Origin: Cohnella fermenti
Lineage (GTDB): Bacteria; Bacillota; Bacilli; Paenibacillales; Paenibacillaceae
Length of the DNA stretch: 64,000 bases
Direction of reading: 5' to 3'
Assembly (NCBI RefSeq): GCF_004801405.1
Contig: NZ_SSOB01000014.1
Coordinates: forward strand, 62,001-126,000
Part shown: piece after piece, positions 13,125 to 22,690 of the stretch
Position numbering within the stretch: the first letter of the stretch is position 1
Layout of the letters: every line of letters starts with the position of its first letter
Notes under the pieces: generated by a model
Database searches by the model: none
The model's input: the letters and a program-made list of their open reading frames with translations, nothing else
What the model was told of the DNA's origin: nothing
Position numbers and translations under genes: made by a program

Positions 13125-14663
13125 ATGAGAATATTGCTGCTCGACCTGGATTCGACGCGCCCCGACCATCTGGGGTGTTACGGATACCATCGGAATACGT
13201 CTCCCAATATCGACAGGATCGCGCAGGAAGGCGTACGCTTCACCAATTATTATACCTCCGACGCGCCATGCTTTCCTTCCCGAACCGCCCTAATGACCGG
13301 TCGCTTCGGCATTCACAACGGAGTCGTCGGTCACGGCGGCACGGCCGCCGACGTGCGTCACGACGGCCCCGACCGGCTATTCCAGGATACGCTGGCGCGA
13401 GAGAGTTTGCCAGCCTTTCTGCGTTCCGTCGGCTTGCGTACCGCGCTGATCAGCCCGTTCGGCGAGAGGCATTCGTCTTGGACGTTCTATGCGGGATTTA
13501 ACGAGATTCATAATACCGGACAGAGCGGCATGGAATCCGCTGAAGAAGTTACGCCGACGGTGCTGGACTGGATACAGGCGAACGGGATGAAGGACGACTG
13601 GTTCCTCTACGTGAACTATTGGGATCCTCATACGCCGTACCGCGCCCCGGCTGAGTATGGCAATCCGTTCGAGAACGACCCGCTGCCGGACTGGATCACG
13701 GACAACGTGCTGGAGCGTCACTTGAAGAAGGTGGGACCTCACAGCGCCAGCGAGATCAACATGTACGACAACCGGACGTCTCCGAAATATCCGAGGCATC
13801 CAGGGGAGATCGTAGATCGGGCCTCGCTGCGCGACATGATTGACGGCTACGATACAGGGATTCGGTACACGGACGACAATATCGGGCAACTCTTCCGCGC
13901 ACTGGAGGCGCAAGGAGTAATGGAGGAACTGGTCATCATCATTACTGCGGATCACGGGGAGAACCAGGGCGAATTGGGCATATACGGCGAGCATGGCACT
14001 GCCGACCAAGCGACTTGCCGCATCCCGATGATCATACGTTGGCCGGGGATGACCCGGGCGGCCGTCAACGACGAATTGCACTACCATCTGGACTTGAATC
14101 CGACCTTGGCCGAGCTGTTCGGAAGAGCCCCCATGAACAGTTGGGACGGCCGGAGCTATGCTCATGTCCTGCGGGGCGAGAGCGGATCGAAGCGGGACTT
14201 CCTGGTCGTCTCCCAATGCGCGCATGTCTGTCAGCGAAGCGTGCGCTTCGGCGATTATTTATACATTCGGACCTATCACGATGGCTTCCACTTATTCGAC
14301 AAAGAGATGCTATTCGACTTGAAGGAGGACCCGTTCGAGCAATACAGCCTCGCTAAGGAACGACCGGAATTGTGCAGGGAGGCCGTCTATCTGCTGAACG
14401 AGTGGCACGATGACATGATGAGTTCGATGAAGTTCGATGTGGATCCGTTGTGGACTGTCATGAAGGAAGGAGGGCCGTTTCACGCGAAGGGACACCTTCC
14501 CGCGTACATTGAACGGCTGGAGGAGACGGGGCGGGGCGAAGCCGTTGCCGAGCTGAAGCGCCGCCATCCGCAGGAGTTCGATGCGGGCGCTGAAATTTGC
14601 CGTGCTTCGGATGATGGCTGTAATCAGATGCACGCATCACCAGCGACCGTTCATAAGCGGTGA
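13125..14663 (+). CDS. Sulfatase (S1 family, Cys-type)
   Basis: Type I sulfatase of the alkaline-phosphatase-like superfamily, 512 residues. The signature CFPSR (Cys49 to Arg53) in APCFPSRTALMTGR is the Cys-X-Pro-X-Arg site whose cysteine is converted to formylglycine. Metal-binding Asp residues lie in the N-terminal LLDLDSTRPDHLG strand and in ITADHGENQGE. No signal peptide is seen, so the enzyme should act in the cytoplasm on imported sulfated oligosaccharides. AAGGAGAG precedes the ATG. The specific substrate cannot be told from sequence. No formylglycine-generating enzyme is encoded in the window. Confidence 0.93.
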   Translation: MRILLLDLDSTRPDHLGCYGYHRNTSPNIDRIAQEGVRFTNYYTSDAPCFPSRTALMTGRFGIHNGVVGHGGTAADVRHDGPDRLFQDTLARESLPAFLRSVGLRTALISPFGERHSSWTFYAGFNEIHNTGQSGMESAEEVTPTVLDWIQANGMKDDWFLYVNYWDPHTPYRAPAEYGNPFENDPLPDWITDNVLERHLKKVGPHSASEINMYDNRTSPKYPRHPGEIVDRASLRDMIDGYDTGIRYTDDNIGQLFRALEAQGVMEELVIIITADHGENQGELGIYGEHGTADQATCRIPMIIRWPGMTRAAVNDELHYHLDLNPTLAELFGRAPMNSWDGRSYAHVLRGESGSKRDFLVVSQCAHVCQRSVRFGDYLYIRTYHDGFHLFDKEMLFDLKEDPFEQYSLAKERPELCREAVYLLNEWHDDMMSSMKFDVDPLWTVMKEGGPFHAKGHLPAYIERLEETGRGEAVAELKRRHPQEFDAGAEICRASDDGCNQMHASPATVHKR

Positions 14664-14677
14664 GAACGAGGAGACTG

Positions 14678-14703
14678 GAAGAGATCGAGAAATCGGTCTC
14701 TTC
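14678..14703 (+). terminator. Probable terminator after the first sulfatase
   Basis: GAAGAGA (14678-14684) pairs with TCTCTTC (14697-14703), followed by TTTGAATT. The stem is modest and the T-run short. Confidence 0.5.
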
Positions 14704-14719
14704 TTTGAATTAGCGGGGT

Positions 14720-14735
14720 GCTGTTTCGAAACAGC
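14720..14735. promoter_or_regulatory. 16-bp palindromic operator candidate
   Basis: GCTGTTTC-GAAACAGC is a perfect palindrome. It overlaps the place of a -35 box for a TATGAT at 14747-14752, upstream of the membrane AraC regulator. Its position suits a repressor operator. Confidence 0.55.
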
Positions 14736-14795
14736 TTAAAATGAGGTATGATAGAGCAACAAATAGCCAAGGTCATGGACTGTGTAATCATTCTA

Positions 14796-14810
14796 TTGCA
14801 AGCGCTTTCT
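14796..14810 (+). promoter_or_regulatory. Catabolite-responsive element (cre)
   Basis: TTGCAAGCGCTTTCT matches 14 of 15 positions of the CcpA consensus WTGNAARCGNWWWCA. It lies downstream of the putative -10 box and 24 bases before the chosen start codon, a position where CcpA acts as a roadblock. It suggests glucose repression of the sensor gene and whatever is transcribed with it. Confidence 0.75.
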
Positions 14811-14834
14811 CGATGTGGTCGGAGGCTCGGCTAT

Positions 14835-17117
14835 ATGAGTGATCGATTGATTGATCGGGGGTTGAAGATGGAAAACAGAAAAAGAAAACACCGTCTTTTT
14901 TACCAGTTTTTAATTTCCCATATCCTTATATTCGCAATCCCGTTCACGATCCTGAGCTGCGTCGTTTACTACAACGCGGTTGTCAGCTTCAAAGGCGAGG
15001 TTGAATCCTCGAATATGTTTAAGTTGGACCAATTGAAGAAGACGTTCGACCTAATGGCAAAGGGCCTGGACAAGACAGCCTCGCGAATATCGATCGATAC
15101 TGATTTAACCCCGTTTAGTGTGAGGAATGGGAGCTACAATGGCGTGATAGCCAAGGACGAACTGGCCACTTACAAGGACAGCAATGTAATCGCGGAAGAA
15201 ATAGCCCTGTACTTCCACGGGGACGACCGCTTGTATACTTCGGTCGGCATGAGCTCGCTCGAAACGTTCTTCAGCAGCATCTATTCTGTTGCCGCATCTG
15301 ATGCCGACAAGTTAATTATGGATTTGAACAATCTTCGCGAACCGGAATTATTGCGTTTGTCATCAGTCTCGAACAAGCAGCAAAACAAAATTTTGGTTTA
15401 TACTGTTCCGATTCCCCGAAATTCGCAATCTCCTTATGGGACGGTGGTGTTTTTCATATCCGAATCGATGTTCACCGAGTTTGCGACCCCCATTCTCGGT
15501 GATTTCATTGGAGGAGTATACATCTCGGACTCCAAGGGCGACTTGTTTGCATCGAAATCCAAAGGCATAGGGTTAGCGGAAGCCGACATAAGGCAATTGA
15601 TATCACTATATGGAGATGACGGTGTCTACAACGCTTTGATCGACAAAGAACAATATTCGATGATGCGAGAGAATTCGGAGTCGACAGGGTGGTCATACAT
15701 TGTCGTTATGCCGACAAGTCAATTCATAGGACGAGTACTTGAGATGAGGACGTTCATTTTAATTGTATGCACGGTTGTAGTGATGATTGGAATTTCGATT
15801 GCGTTCCTGTTATCGAGACGACAATATCGTCCGATTCGCGGGATTGCCGATCGGATCCGTTCGCTGCATGCCTTGCGTGGCAATGCGAACGAAAGCAAAC
15901 ATGAGCTCGATGTCTTGTGGTCATCCGTGGAATCTACACGCGAGATGATCGAGCAACTCGACTACCAAAGGCCGATCGTTCGAGAGCAATTCTTCTTCAA
16001 GCTGTTGAAGGGCATGATGAAGGATGTCGCGGAGATCGAGACGAATGTTTCCCGGGAAAATCTGGTCTGGCGCGGAGAAAGTTTCTTTGTGGCCGTCATA
16101 TCCATTGATTCGAATGAGTATATCCCAATGCAGAGCAGGGAGGAACTGCTAAGAATGTTATCGGTCGTGCCGCTTTCGAACGCTATCGGATACGGCGTAG
16201 AAATGACGATGGAGCAAGCTATTGTCATGCTGATGAATACCGATTGCGAGCCGTCCGGAATGCGTCAGGTTCAAGAAGCGGCGACGAGCGAGCTCTCGTA
16301 TCTATTTGAAGGCTGCTGCGGCTTCAAGCCGATGATTGGATTGGGCAACGCTGTGTCCGCACTGATAGATGTGAACCGATCCTTCATTGAAGCTTGCGCC
16401 GCTCTGGAAACAAGTGCGAAGAGCAGATCAGGTTCCATTTTGTTTTTCAATGATATTTCCGACTGGAAGGAACGCCATGATTGGTACCCTGTGGAGGAGC
16501 AGATCAGGCTGGTTCAGAGCATGAAGCAAGGCAACAAAGAAGCGGCCAACGCCGCTCTTGAAGCCATTCTCTTGGATCTGCAGGAAAAGGATTCGTCATT
16601 ATTCATGTTCCGTTGCATGAGCTTTGATCTCGTGAACACTTGCTTGAAAGCAATTAGCGAATGGAAGCTGACTCTATTGAAGGGACATGTGAGTCTGCTT
16701 ACGGAGTTCACTTCGTTGGAGCAACTGCGTCAGGCGATGACGGGGATGATTGCCGATATTTGCAATCAGGTTGAGTCGAGCAAACAGAACAAGAATCAGG
16801 AATTGGGCGAACGGATCTTAAGGTATATTCAAGATCATTTCAAAGAATATGATCTGAATTTGGAACGCATCGCCGACCACTTTCAAATGTCGCTGTCCTA
16901 CTTCAGCCGCTTCATAAGGGAACAAACCGGGTTCACCTTCTCCGAGTATGTTGTGGACCTTCGAATGGAGGAAGTGAAGCGTCAATTGAAACAAACCGGG
17001 CAACCGATCAAGGATATCGTTGCCGGAGTCGGCTACGCCGATGTACCGAACTTTATTCGCAAATTCAAAAATGCCGAAGGCATCACACCCGGACAATATC
17101 GCAAGCTTCACTCCTAA
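14835..17117 (+). CDS. Membrane-bound AraC-family sensor-regulator
   Basis: One-component transmembrane regulator of 760 residues. The order is a short basic N-terminus, TM1 (about 22-45), an extracellular sensor region of about 260 residues (Cache-like, inferred), TM2 (about 306-327, VCTVVVMIGISIAFLL), a cytoplasmic linker, and an AraC double helix-turn-helix in the last 100 residues (ERIADHFQMSLSYFSRFIREQ; final segment ITPGQYRKLHS). The start at 14835 is chosen for GGAGG 9 bases upstream; the open frame extends to 14748 but would cross the cre site, and an ATG at 14868 is also possible. It probably senses glycan or binding protein outside and controls the downstream operon. Confidence 0.9.
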   Translation: MSDRLIDRGLKMENRKRKHRLFYQFLISHILIFAIPFTILSCVVYYNAVVSFKGEVESSNMFKLDQLKKTFDLMAKGLDKTASRISIDTDLTPFSVRNGSYNGVIAKDELATYKDSNVIAEEIALYFHGDDRLYTSVGMSSLETFFSSIYSVAASDADKLIMDLNNLREPELLRLSSVSNKQQNKILVYTVPIPRNSQSPYGTVVFFISESMFTEFATPILGDFIGGVYISDSKGDLFASKSKGIGLAEADIRQLISLYGDDGVYNALIDKEQYSMMRENSESTGWSYIVVMPTSQFIGRVLEMRTFILIVCTVVVMIGISIAFLLSRRQYRPIRGIADRIRSLHALRGNANESKHELDVLWSSVESTREMIEQLDYQRPIVREQFFFKLLKGMMKDVAEIETNVSRENLVWRGESFFVAVISIDSNEYIPMQSREELLRMLSVVPLSNAIGYGVEMTMEQAIVMLMNTDCEPSGMRQVQEAATSELSYLFEGCCGFKPMIGLGNAVSALIDVNRSFIEACAALETSAKSRSGSILFFNDISDWKERHDWYPVEEQIRLVQSMKQGNKEAANAALEAILLDLQEKDSSLFMFRCMSFDLVNTCLKAISEWKLTLLKGHVSLLTEFTSLEQLRQAMTGMIADICNQVESSKQNKNQELGERILRYIQDHFKEYDLNLERIADHFQMSLSYFSRFIREQTGFTFSEYVVDLRMEEVKRQLKQTGQPIKDIVAGVGYADVPNFIRKFKNAEGITPGQYRKLHS

Positions 17118-17145
17118 CCAGAGCTTGCGGACATCAGCTTTTCGC

Positions 17146-17173
17146 AAGGGGACATCTTCCCCTTATTTTTTTT
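17146..17173 (+). terminator. Intrinsic terminator after the membrane AraC gene
   Basis: AAGGGGA (17146-17152), 5-base loop, TCCCCTT (17158-17164), then A and eight T. A textbook intrinsic terminator that separates the sensor from the glycosidase gene. Confidence 0.9.
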
Positions 17174-17217
17174 GTCCCAAATCGTAAAACGCCAGAATAA
17201 TGACAATCGGAAGCAAC

Positions 17218-17259
17218 AAATACATGGCCGATAATCATGACGGAATGAAATACATGCCC
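17218..17259. promoter_or_regulatory. Direct repeat upstream of the modular glycosidase
   Basis: AAATACATGGCC (17218-17229) and AAATACATGCCC (17248-17259), 11 of 12 identical, begin 30 bases apart; a related ACACATGTTTAC follows at 17269-17280. They lie 85 to 126 bases before the glycosidase start. Tandem direct repeats of this sort suit an AraC-type activator, possibly the product of the gene just upstream. Confidence 0.5.
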
Positions 17260-17343
17260 AGTGCAGAAACACATGTTTACGTTGGATCGGCGTTCTGTTT
17301 AGACTGATTTCGCGGTACATTCCATCAGGGAAGGGTGAAGCTT

Positions 17344-20300
17344 GTGCGAAGGCATTATGTAAAGATCTTGTTGGTAATCGGTTGTATGACGCTTGCCATG
17401 CTAATGGGCCAATCGGTCATACAAGCGTCAACAACAAGCCATCTTGATTATGATTTCGAAACGGTGGTGAACAGCGGTTTCGAGGGGTTGGGAGCTGAAT
17501 TGGATCCGTTTCAATTCATGCCGGAAAGCATAGAGAAGGGATATAATGAACAGTATTGGGAAATCGAAAAGCTTAGAATAAAAAAATACAAACCAAAATT
17601 AATCCGAATGTGGTTCCAACTCGATTGGATCGAACCGATCAATGACAATAACGATCCCTTCGTCGCTAACGCCCAGGGGTTCTCTGTGGACAATTCCCGT
17701 ATGGAATCGGTGAACCGCATTCTTCAATTTCTTAAAGAAGAGGACATAGACGTTATTCTGGTCATGGGGTGGAAGCGCGACGTCCCCCAATGGGACTGGC
17801 TTACGTATCCTTCTTCCAAAGATGAAAGCGCTCCCTCAAATGTTGACGAATGGACGGAAGGCATTTCTTACACGCTGAATTACTTTCTTAATACGCAAGG
17901 CTATAGCAATATTAAAGCCATCCACACGTTTAACGAAGTAAACGGGAACGAAATGCTTGTTCCGGAAGGAACGGACAAGCAAGCCTTCTACATGAATTTG
18001 CTGCAGTCGCTGCATGACCGGCTCGTCGAAGACGGTCTTCGGGATCGCGTTCAGTTGCTGGCGCCGGACGAAAGCGGCCGAGCTTTGCAATGGGTGATGA
18101 GCAGCGAGAAGAATAAAGATGCAATTATTGACGCGTACAGCTCGCATGCTTATCGGATGGATGATGAGCGCGTAGGCGGTTGGCTGGAGGAAAGAGCCAA
18201 CATTCTGAGACCGTCTGGGAAAAAACTGTATGTGTCCGAGTTCGGCGCGCCTGATAGCGATACGTACGAATCGAGAGAATCGTTCGATTATGGGATCAAG
18301 CTATCCGAGGTTATTCTCGCGGGGCTCAATAACGATGTCACGAAAGCGATGTCGTTCTGGAGAAGTCATGAACAGTATCTGGTGTCGCCGCGGGCATACA
18401 ACGCCAACGCGATCTCGAAACCGGGATTGCAGGCGCTCGGCTTATGGCGTTGGCTCCCGGACGACCTTCAGCCGAGATATGTCTATTACGCCTTCAGCCT
18501 ATTGAGCTCGATGATCGACAAGGGCAGCGATATCGTGTTGTCCAACTCCGACGATTCTATGATACGAACGGCAGGCATCGTCAATGGAACGGATTACACC
18601 TTCGTTGTGCTCAATAAGGATGCCGAGAGCGAAAGAAACATCGATTTGCAGTTCAGCGATACGATCAACGTCCCGCTCTATCGGTATGTATACTCCGATT
18701 CCATCGTCAGAGACGGGAATTTATCGATCATTCATTGGGATAAGCAGTTTAACGGCAATCTCGACACGCTGACGGATGTGATACCGGCCAACAGCCTGAT
18801 CGTCTATACAACGAAGACGATCCCCGCGCAGGCATCGATCACGCCTGCCGATGGCGTTACGCTGCAAGCCGGCCAGACGCAGCAATTTACCGCTTCGCTG
18901 CAAGGCGCAACCGGTACGGTTGCGTGGTCGGTATACGGAGCTGGAAGCATCAGTCCTTCCGGTTTGTATACGGCTCCGGGTCTCGTTAGCGAACCGTCAA
19001 CTGCGCTCATTCGGGCAGCATTGGCGACGGATCCGTCCATCTACAATCTGACCATGGTGAAGCTGACGCCGGAGATCCCGGATACAGTTGCCCCGGCTGA
19101 TATAATGGATTTGGAAGTTTCTGGCTACACAAGCGATTCCGTTACCTTGCAATGGACTGCGCCAGGCGACGATGCAGAGGCGGGAACCGTTTCGGGCTAT
19201 AAAGTGGCCTATTCTTTCTATGATATCGGCATGTCCAACTTCTACGGAGCCTCGCAAGTCGATGCCACGCCTGTTCCCGTAGCGGGTGGAAATACCCAGA
19301 CGATGACGATTGAAGGATTATTGCCGGGAGCAACTTATCATTTTGCGGTCAGGGCGTATGATGAGAGCGGCAATTGGTCCGTCATTTCCGATTCGTCCCA
19401 GGTTGCGCGTCAATCGTTGCCTCCAATGCTGGAAAATTACGAAGATGGTCAAGCGCAAGGGTGGATATCATCCGGGGGGGCCTGGTCTGTAGAGGATGCC
19501 GGAGAATCATGGATTTATCGGCAGAGCGATTCCGCTTCTTACAGCAGAGCCGTCTATAACAGCCGCGATTGGCGCGATGTGACCATGAAGGCTTCATTTG
19601 CCTATCAGTCCGCTGCGAGCGATTCGAGCTTCGGTCTTATCGGCAGATATCAAGATGGCGGGAACTACTATATGTTCAAATACAATGTTTCGAATGCAAG
19701 GCTGCAACTTCAGAAGAGAGTATCGAATACGGTAACGACAATATCGGAAATTCCGATGGTTCTTAGTCCGGAAACCTCCTATGACTTGACGTTCTATATG
19801 AGGGGGACGCAGTTGCTTGGCTATGTGAATGGGGAGCTGCGGTTGTCCGCCCGCGACGAATCGCTGTATGAGGGAAAGTCGGGGCTTCTACTGAACAAGC
19901 TGGCAGGCGAAGTTGACGACTTCCTTCTGTCCAATAGCTTGGGGGATGTGGAACTGCTGCAAGCCGTCCCCGGAGACGATCATGTGGATCTTAGCTTCAC
20001 AGAGATCAACGGAGCTACCGGCTACACCATCTTGTATGGCGTCAAATCCGACGACTACACGGAATCCCTTCGCATTGACGCGTCATCCGTCAATGCGGAA
20101 TACGATACCGTTACGGTTGCCGTTCCCGATCTGAACAACAACAGCACCTATTTTTTCATAATCAGACCGGAGAATAGTCTAGGTCCGGGAACGCAATCGA
20201 ATGAAAAAAGCGCAATGACAAGAAATCCGCTATTAAGCGATTCCTTTGAAGACGGCGATGCTTCCGATTGGAAGGTGGATAGCGGAGACTGGACGGTTGC

Positions 20301-22620
20301 AAGCCAAAACGGCAATCAAGTACTGCAACTGCAAACGGCCGGAGAGTATCGAAAAATTCTCGCGGGAGAGTATGATTGGAACAATTATGCAGTATCGGTC
20401 GATTTTCAACTGAATGCAGCTCCGCTCGAAGGCTCGTATGTCGACATTATAACGTCCTATGTGGACAAAGGGAATTATAATCTCCTGCGGTTTGATCCGC
20501 TTGCGAACAAGCTATCCTTTCTAAATCGAAGCAACGGAATTACGCTGACGTTTAAAAGCGCTTCGTTAAGCGGCCCGCTCGATACTGGAATTGCCCACAA
20601 TATGAAGATCGTGCAGAGCGAAAACAGAGTGTCGCTTTATTTCGACGGCCAATTCGTTTCTTCGATCATGCATGTGTTGCCTGCGGGCAGCGGACGTGTC
20701 GGTCTGCAGGCGCATTTGCTGCCGGTATCGTTCGATCAATTCATGGTCGCTCCCTTGGAACAGGTGTCCACACTGACGGAGGATGATTTCGAATCGGGTC
20801 AGGATCCCGCTTGGCAAGCCCTTAGCGGGAGCTGGCAAATCGAAGAACAAGATGGGAATCATGTTTATAAGCAGACACAAGCAGGAGCAGTCACGGCTAG
20901 AAGTATCCTTGGTTCCGACCAATGGCGCAATTATCGCGTCTCTGCACTGTTTGAAGTTAATCAGGCCGAGTCGGCTGGAATGATCGGTCTGCTGGCCGGG
21001 TTTCAAGACGATCAAAATTATTATTTGTTGCGATATAATTTCAACCTCGAGATGCTGGAGTTGATTAGGAAGGTAAACGGAACAACGATGGTCTTGGATC
21101 AGTCAAGCGCCCTTGTCTCATGGAATGATTCGCATCGGTTCGCGCTTGAGATCGTTGCAGGCAAAGTAACCGGTTATGTGGATGGCATGTCCCAGGTGCA
21201 GGCGACGGACACATCTTTGGAGAACGGACGAATAGGCTTGACCACCTATGACGTTCAAGCTCAATTCGACGATATTCAGGTACAAGAAAGCGTCTCTTCC
21301 AAGCAGTCGCCGCTTGCCTACGATCGCTTCGATAATGGAATGAGCGAGCCATGGAGCGAGTCGGGAGGAGACTGGACAATAACCGATCAAGTCGACGGAG
21401 CAAGCTATGAGCAGCAGGACTTGTCCGCGAATACGGCGAGATCGGTTATCGCTGACCGGATGTGGGAGGATTTCGAGATAGAATCCATGATCCGAGTGAA
21501 TCAAGTTCAAGCGCCTGCTTTAGTTGGCATCATGGCGAGATACGCGGATGAGAATAACTATTATTTGCTTCGATATAATTTTAATTTGAGCAAATTAGAG
21601 TTGGTTAGACGAATGAATGGGACGACGACAACGTTGGCGGCTAAAAACATGACTTTCGACATCTCCGAAGATCATTTATTTAAATTACGTCTCAAGGGAG
21701 ACGAACTGGTCGCTTATTTGGACGGAGAAGAGAAATTAAGAAAAGAAGATGCTTCCTTGATATCAGGCACGATTGGACTGCTTACGTATCATGCGTCCGC
21801 CCGGTTCGACGAAGTGTACGTGAAGTCGTTGCTTCAGCCGCCAAGAATTACGAGTCTCACGGCGCAGGACAGTGCGATCGTCGTGCATTTCACGGAAGTG
21901 CCGGAGGCCGACAGTTATTCCATTCTCGTAGGCACTTCATTATCCGGTCCCTATACGGAGCGTTATACCAGCGTGACCGATTCCACTTACAGAATCGAGG
22001 GATTGTTGAACGATACGACCTATTATGTAAGGGTAGCGGCGGTTAATGATCAAGGCGAGAGCTCGGCTTCCAACGAGTGGAATATTACGCCGCGACTGCC
22101 TTTGTTAAGCGATTCTTTCGAAGAGGCGACATTGTCGGCATGGGATATTGAATCCGGGATATGGCAGATTGCCGGGCAATCGGTACAGACCGTCGGAACC
22201 ACTGAGGCGGTAATAACGAGCGGCAAGCGAGTCTGGTGGAATTACAGCCTGGAAGCAAGCGTTATGAAGGGGCAGGCAGGAGCGGGGGACAACAAGGTGG
22301 CACTGCTCGGACGATATCAGAGCAATGCTACCTATTATAGGCTTGAGTATGACGATACTGCGGAAGAACTGGTGCTGTATGCTGTCGTTGACGGAGTGGC
22401 AACGCTATTGGACAGCGTTCCGTATACGATGAGCGCTAACGTATCGGTTACGCTGGGGCTTAAATTCGAAGGCGACATTATTCAAGCCTATGTGAATGAC
22501 GAAGAAATGCTGCTGGTCAACGATTACAGCATTCGTGCAGGACAATTCGGCTTGCTGAGCACGATGGATGGAACGCAGTTCGATAATGTGAACGTATTCG
22601 AAGTGATCACGAATAAATAA
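17344..22620 (+). CDS. Secreted modular glycosidase (clan GH-A barrel with beta-sandwich repeats)
   Basis: Extracellular enzyme of 1758 residues. A signal peptide (about 1-29) precedes a TIM-barrel domain with the acid/base in FNEVN (Glu198) and the nucleophile in VSEFGAP (Glu299), the spacing and contexts of clan GH-A; the GH family is not identifiable by eye. Then come a bacterial Ig-like domain (about 498-573), an FN3 domain (580-692), and five related laminin-G-like modules (about 697-865, 963-1137, 1143-1316, 1323-1496, 1588-1757) separated by FN3 domains after the first and fourth. Modules three and four are closest (both NYYLLRYNFNL). No LPXTG or S-layer anchor is seen. GTG 17344 gives 8 bases from GGGAAGGG; GTG 17335 overlaps that site. 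Confidence 0.85.
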   Translation: MRRHYVKILLVIGCMTLAMLMGQSVIQASTTSHLDYDFETVVNSGFEGLGAELDPFQFMPESIEKGYNEQYWEIEKLRIKKYKPKLIRMWFQLDWIEPINDNNDPFVANAQGFSVDNSRMESVNRILQFLKEEDIDVILVMGWKRDVPQWDWLTYPSSKDESAPSNVDEWTEGISYTLNYFLNTQGYSNIKAIHTFNEVNGNEMLVPEGTDKQAFYMNLLQSLHDRLVEDGLRDRVQLLAPDESGRALQWVMSSEKNKDAIIDAYSSHAYRMDDERVGGWLEERANILRPSGKKLYVSEFGAPDSDTYESRESFDYGIKLSEVILAGLNNDVTKAMSFWRSHEQYLVSPRAYNANAISKPGLQALGLWRWLPDDLQPRYVYYAFSLLSSMIDKGSDIVLSNSDDSMIRTAGIVNGTDYTFVVLNKDAESERNIDLQFSDTINVPLYRYVYSDSIVRDGNLSIIHWDKQFNGNLDTLTDVIPANSLIVYTTKTIPAQASITPADGVTLQAGQTQQFTASLQGATGTVAWSVYGAGSISPSGLYTAPGLVSEPSTALIRAALATDPSIYNLTMVKLTPEIPDTVAPADIMDLEVSGYTSDSVTLQWTAPGDDAEAGTVSGYKVAYSFYDIGMSNFYGASQVDATPVPVAGGNTQTMTIEGLLPGATYHFAVRAYDESGNWSVISDSSQVARQSLPPMLENYEDGQAQGWISSGGAWSVEDAGESWIYRQSDSASYSRAVYNSRDWRDVTMKASFAYQSAASDSSFGLIGRYQDGGNYYMFKYNVSNARLQLQKRVSNTVTTISEIPMVLSPETSYDLTFYMRGTQLLGYVNGELRLSARDESLYEGKSGLLLNKLAGEVDDFLLSNSLGDVELLQAVPGDDHVDLSFTEINGATGYTILYGVKSDDYTESLRIDASSVNAEYDTVTVAVPDLNNNSTYFFIIRPENSLGPGTQSNEKSAMTRNPLLSDSFEDGDASDWKVDSGDWTVASQNGNQVLQLQTAGEYRKILAGEYDWNNYAVSVDFQLNAAPLEGSYVDIITSYVDKGNYNLLRFDPLANKLSFLNRSNGITLTFKSASLSGPLDTGIAHNMKIVQSENRVSLYFDGQFVSSIMHVLPAGSGRVGLQAHLLPVSFDQFMVAPLEQVSTLTEDDFESGQDPAWQALSGSWQIEEQDGNHVYKQTQAGAVTARSILGSDQWRNYRVSALFEVNQAESAGMIGLLAGFQDDQNYYLLRYNFNLEMLELIRKVNGTTMVLDQSSALVSWNDSHRFALEIVAGKVTGYVDGMSQVQATDTSLENGRIGLTTYDVQAQFDDIQVQESVSSKQSPLAYDRFDNGMSEPWSESGGDWTITDQVDGASYEQQDLSANTARSVIADRMWEDFEIESMIRVNQVQAPALVGIMARYADENNYYLLRYNFNLSKLELVRRMNGTTTTLAAKNMTFDISEDHLFKLRLKGDELVAYLDGEEKLRKEDASLISGTIGLLTYHASARFDEVYVKSLLQPPRITSLTAQDSAIVVHFTEVPEADSYSILVGTSLSGPYTERYTSVTDSTYRIEGLLNDTTYYVRVAAVNDQGESSASNEWNITPRLPLLSDSFEEATLSAWDIESGIWQIAGQSVQTVGTTEAVITSGKRVWWNYSLEASVMKGQAGAGDNKVALLGRYQSNATYYRLEYDDTAEELVLYAVVDGVATLLDSVPYTMSANVSVTLGLKFEGDIIQAYVNDEEMLLVNDYSIRAGQFGLLSTMDGTQFDNVNVFEVITNK

Positions 22621-22629
22621 ACAAAAGCC

Positions 22630-22666
22630 GGATTCGCCCTTCGATCGTCAATCGGAAGGCGAATCC
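22630..22666 (+). other. Intercistronic hairpin between two glycosidase genes
   Basis: GGATTCGCC (22630-22638) pairs with GGCGAATCC (22658-22666), with further TTC/GAA pairing inside. No T-run follows and a ribosome binding site comes next, so it is more likely an RNA-stability or processing element than a full terminator. Confidence 0.55.
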
Positions 22667-22690
22667 GACCAGGAGGAGAGAGCGGACACA

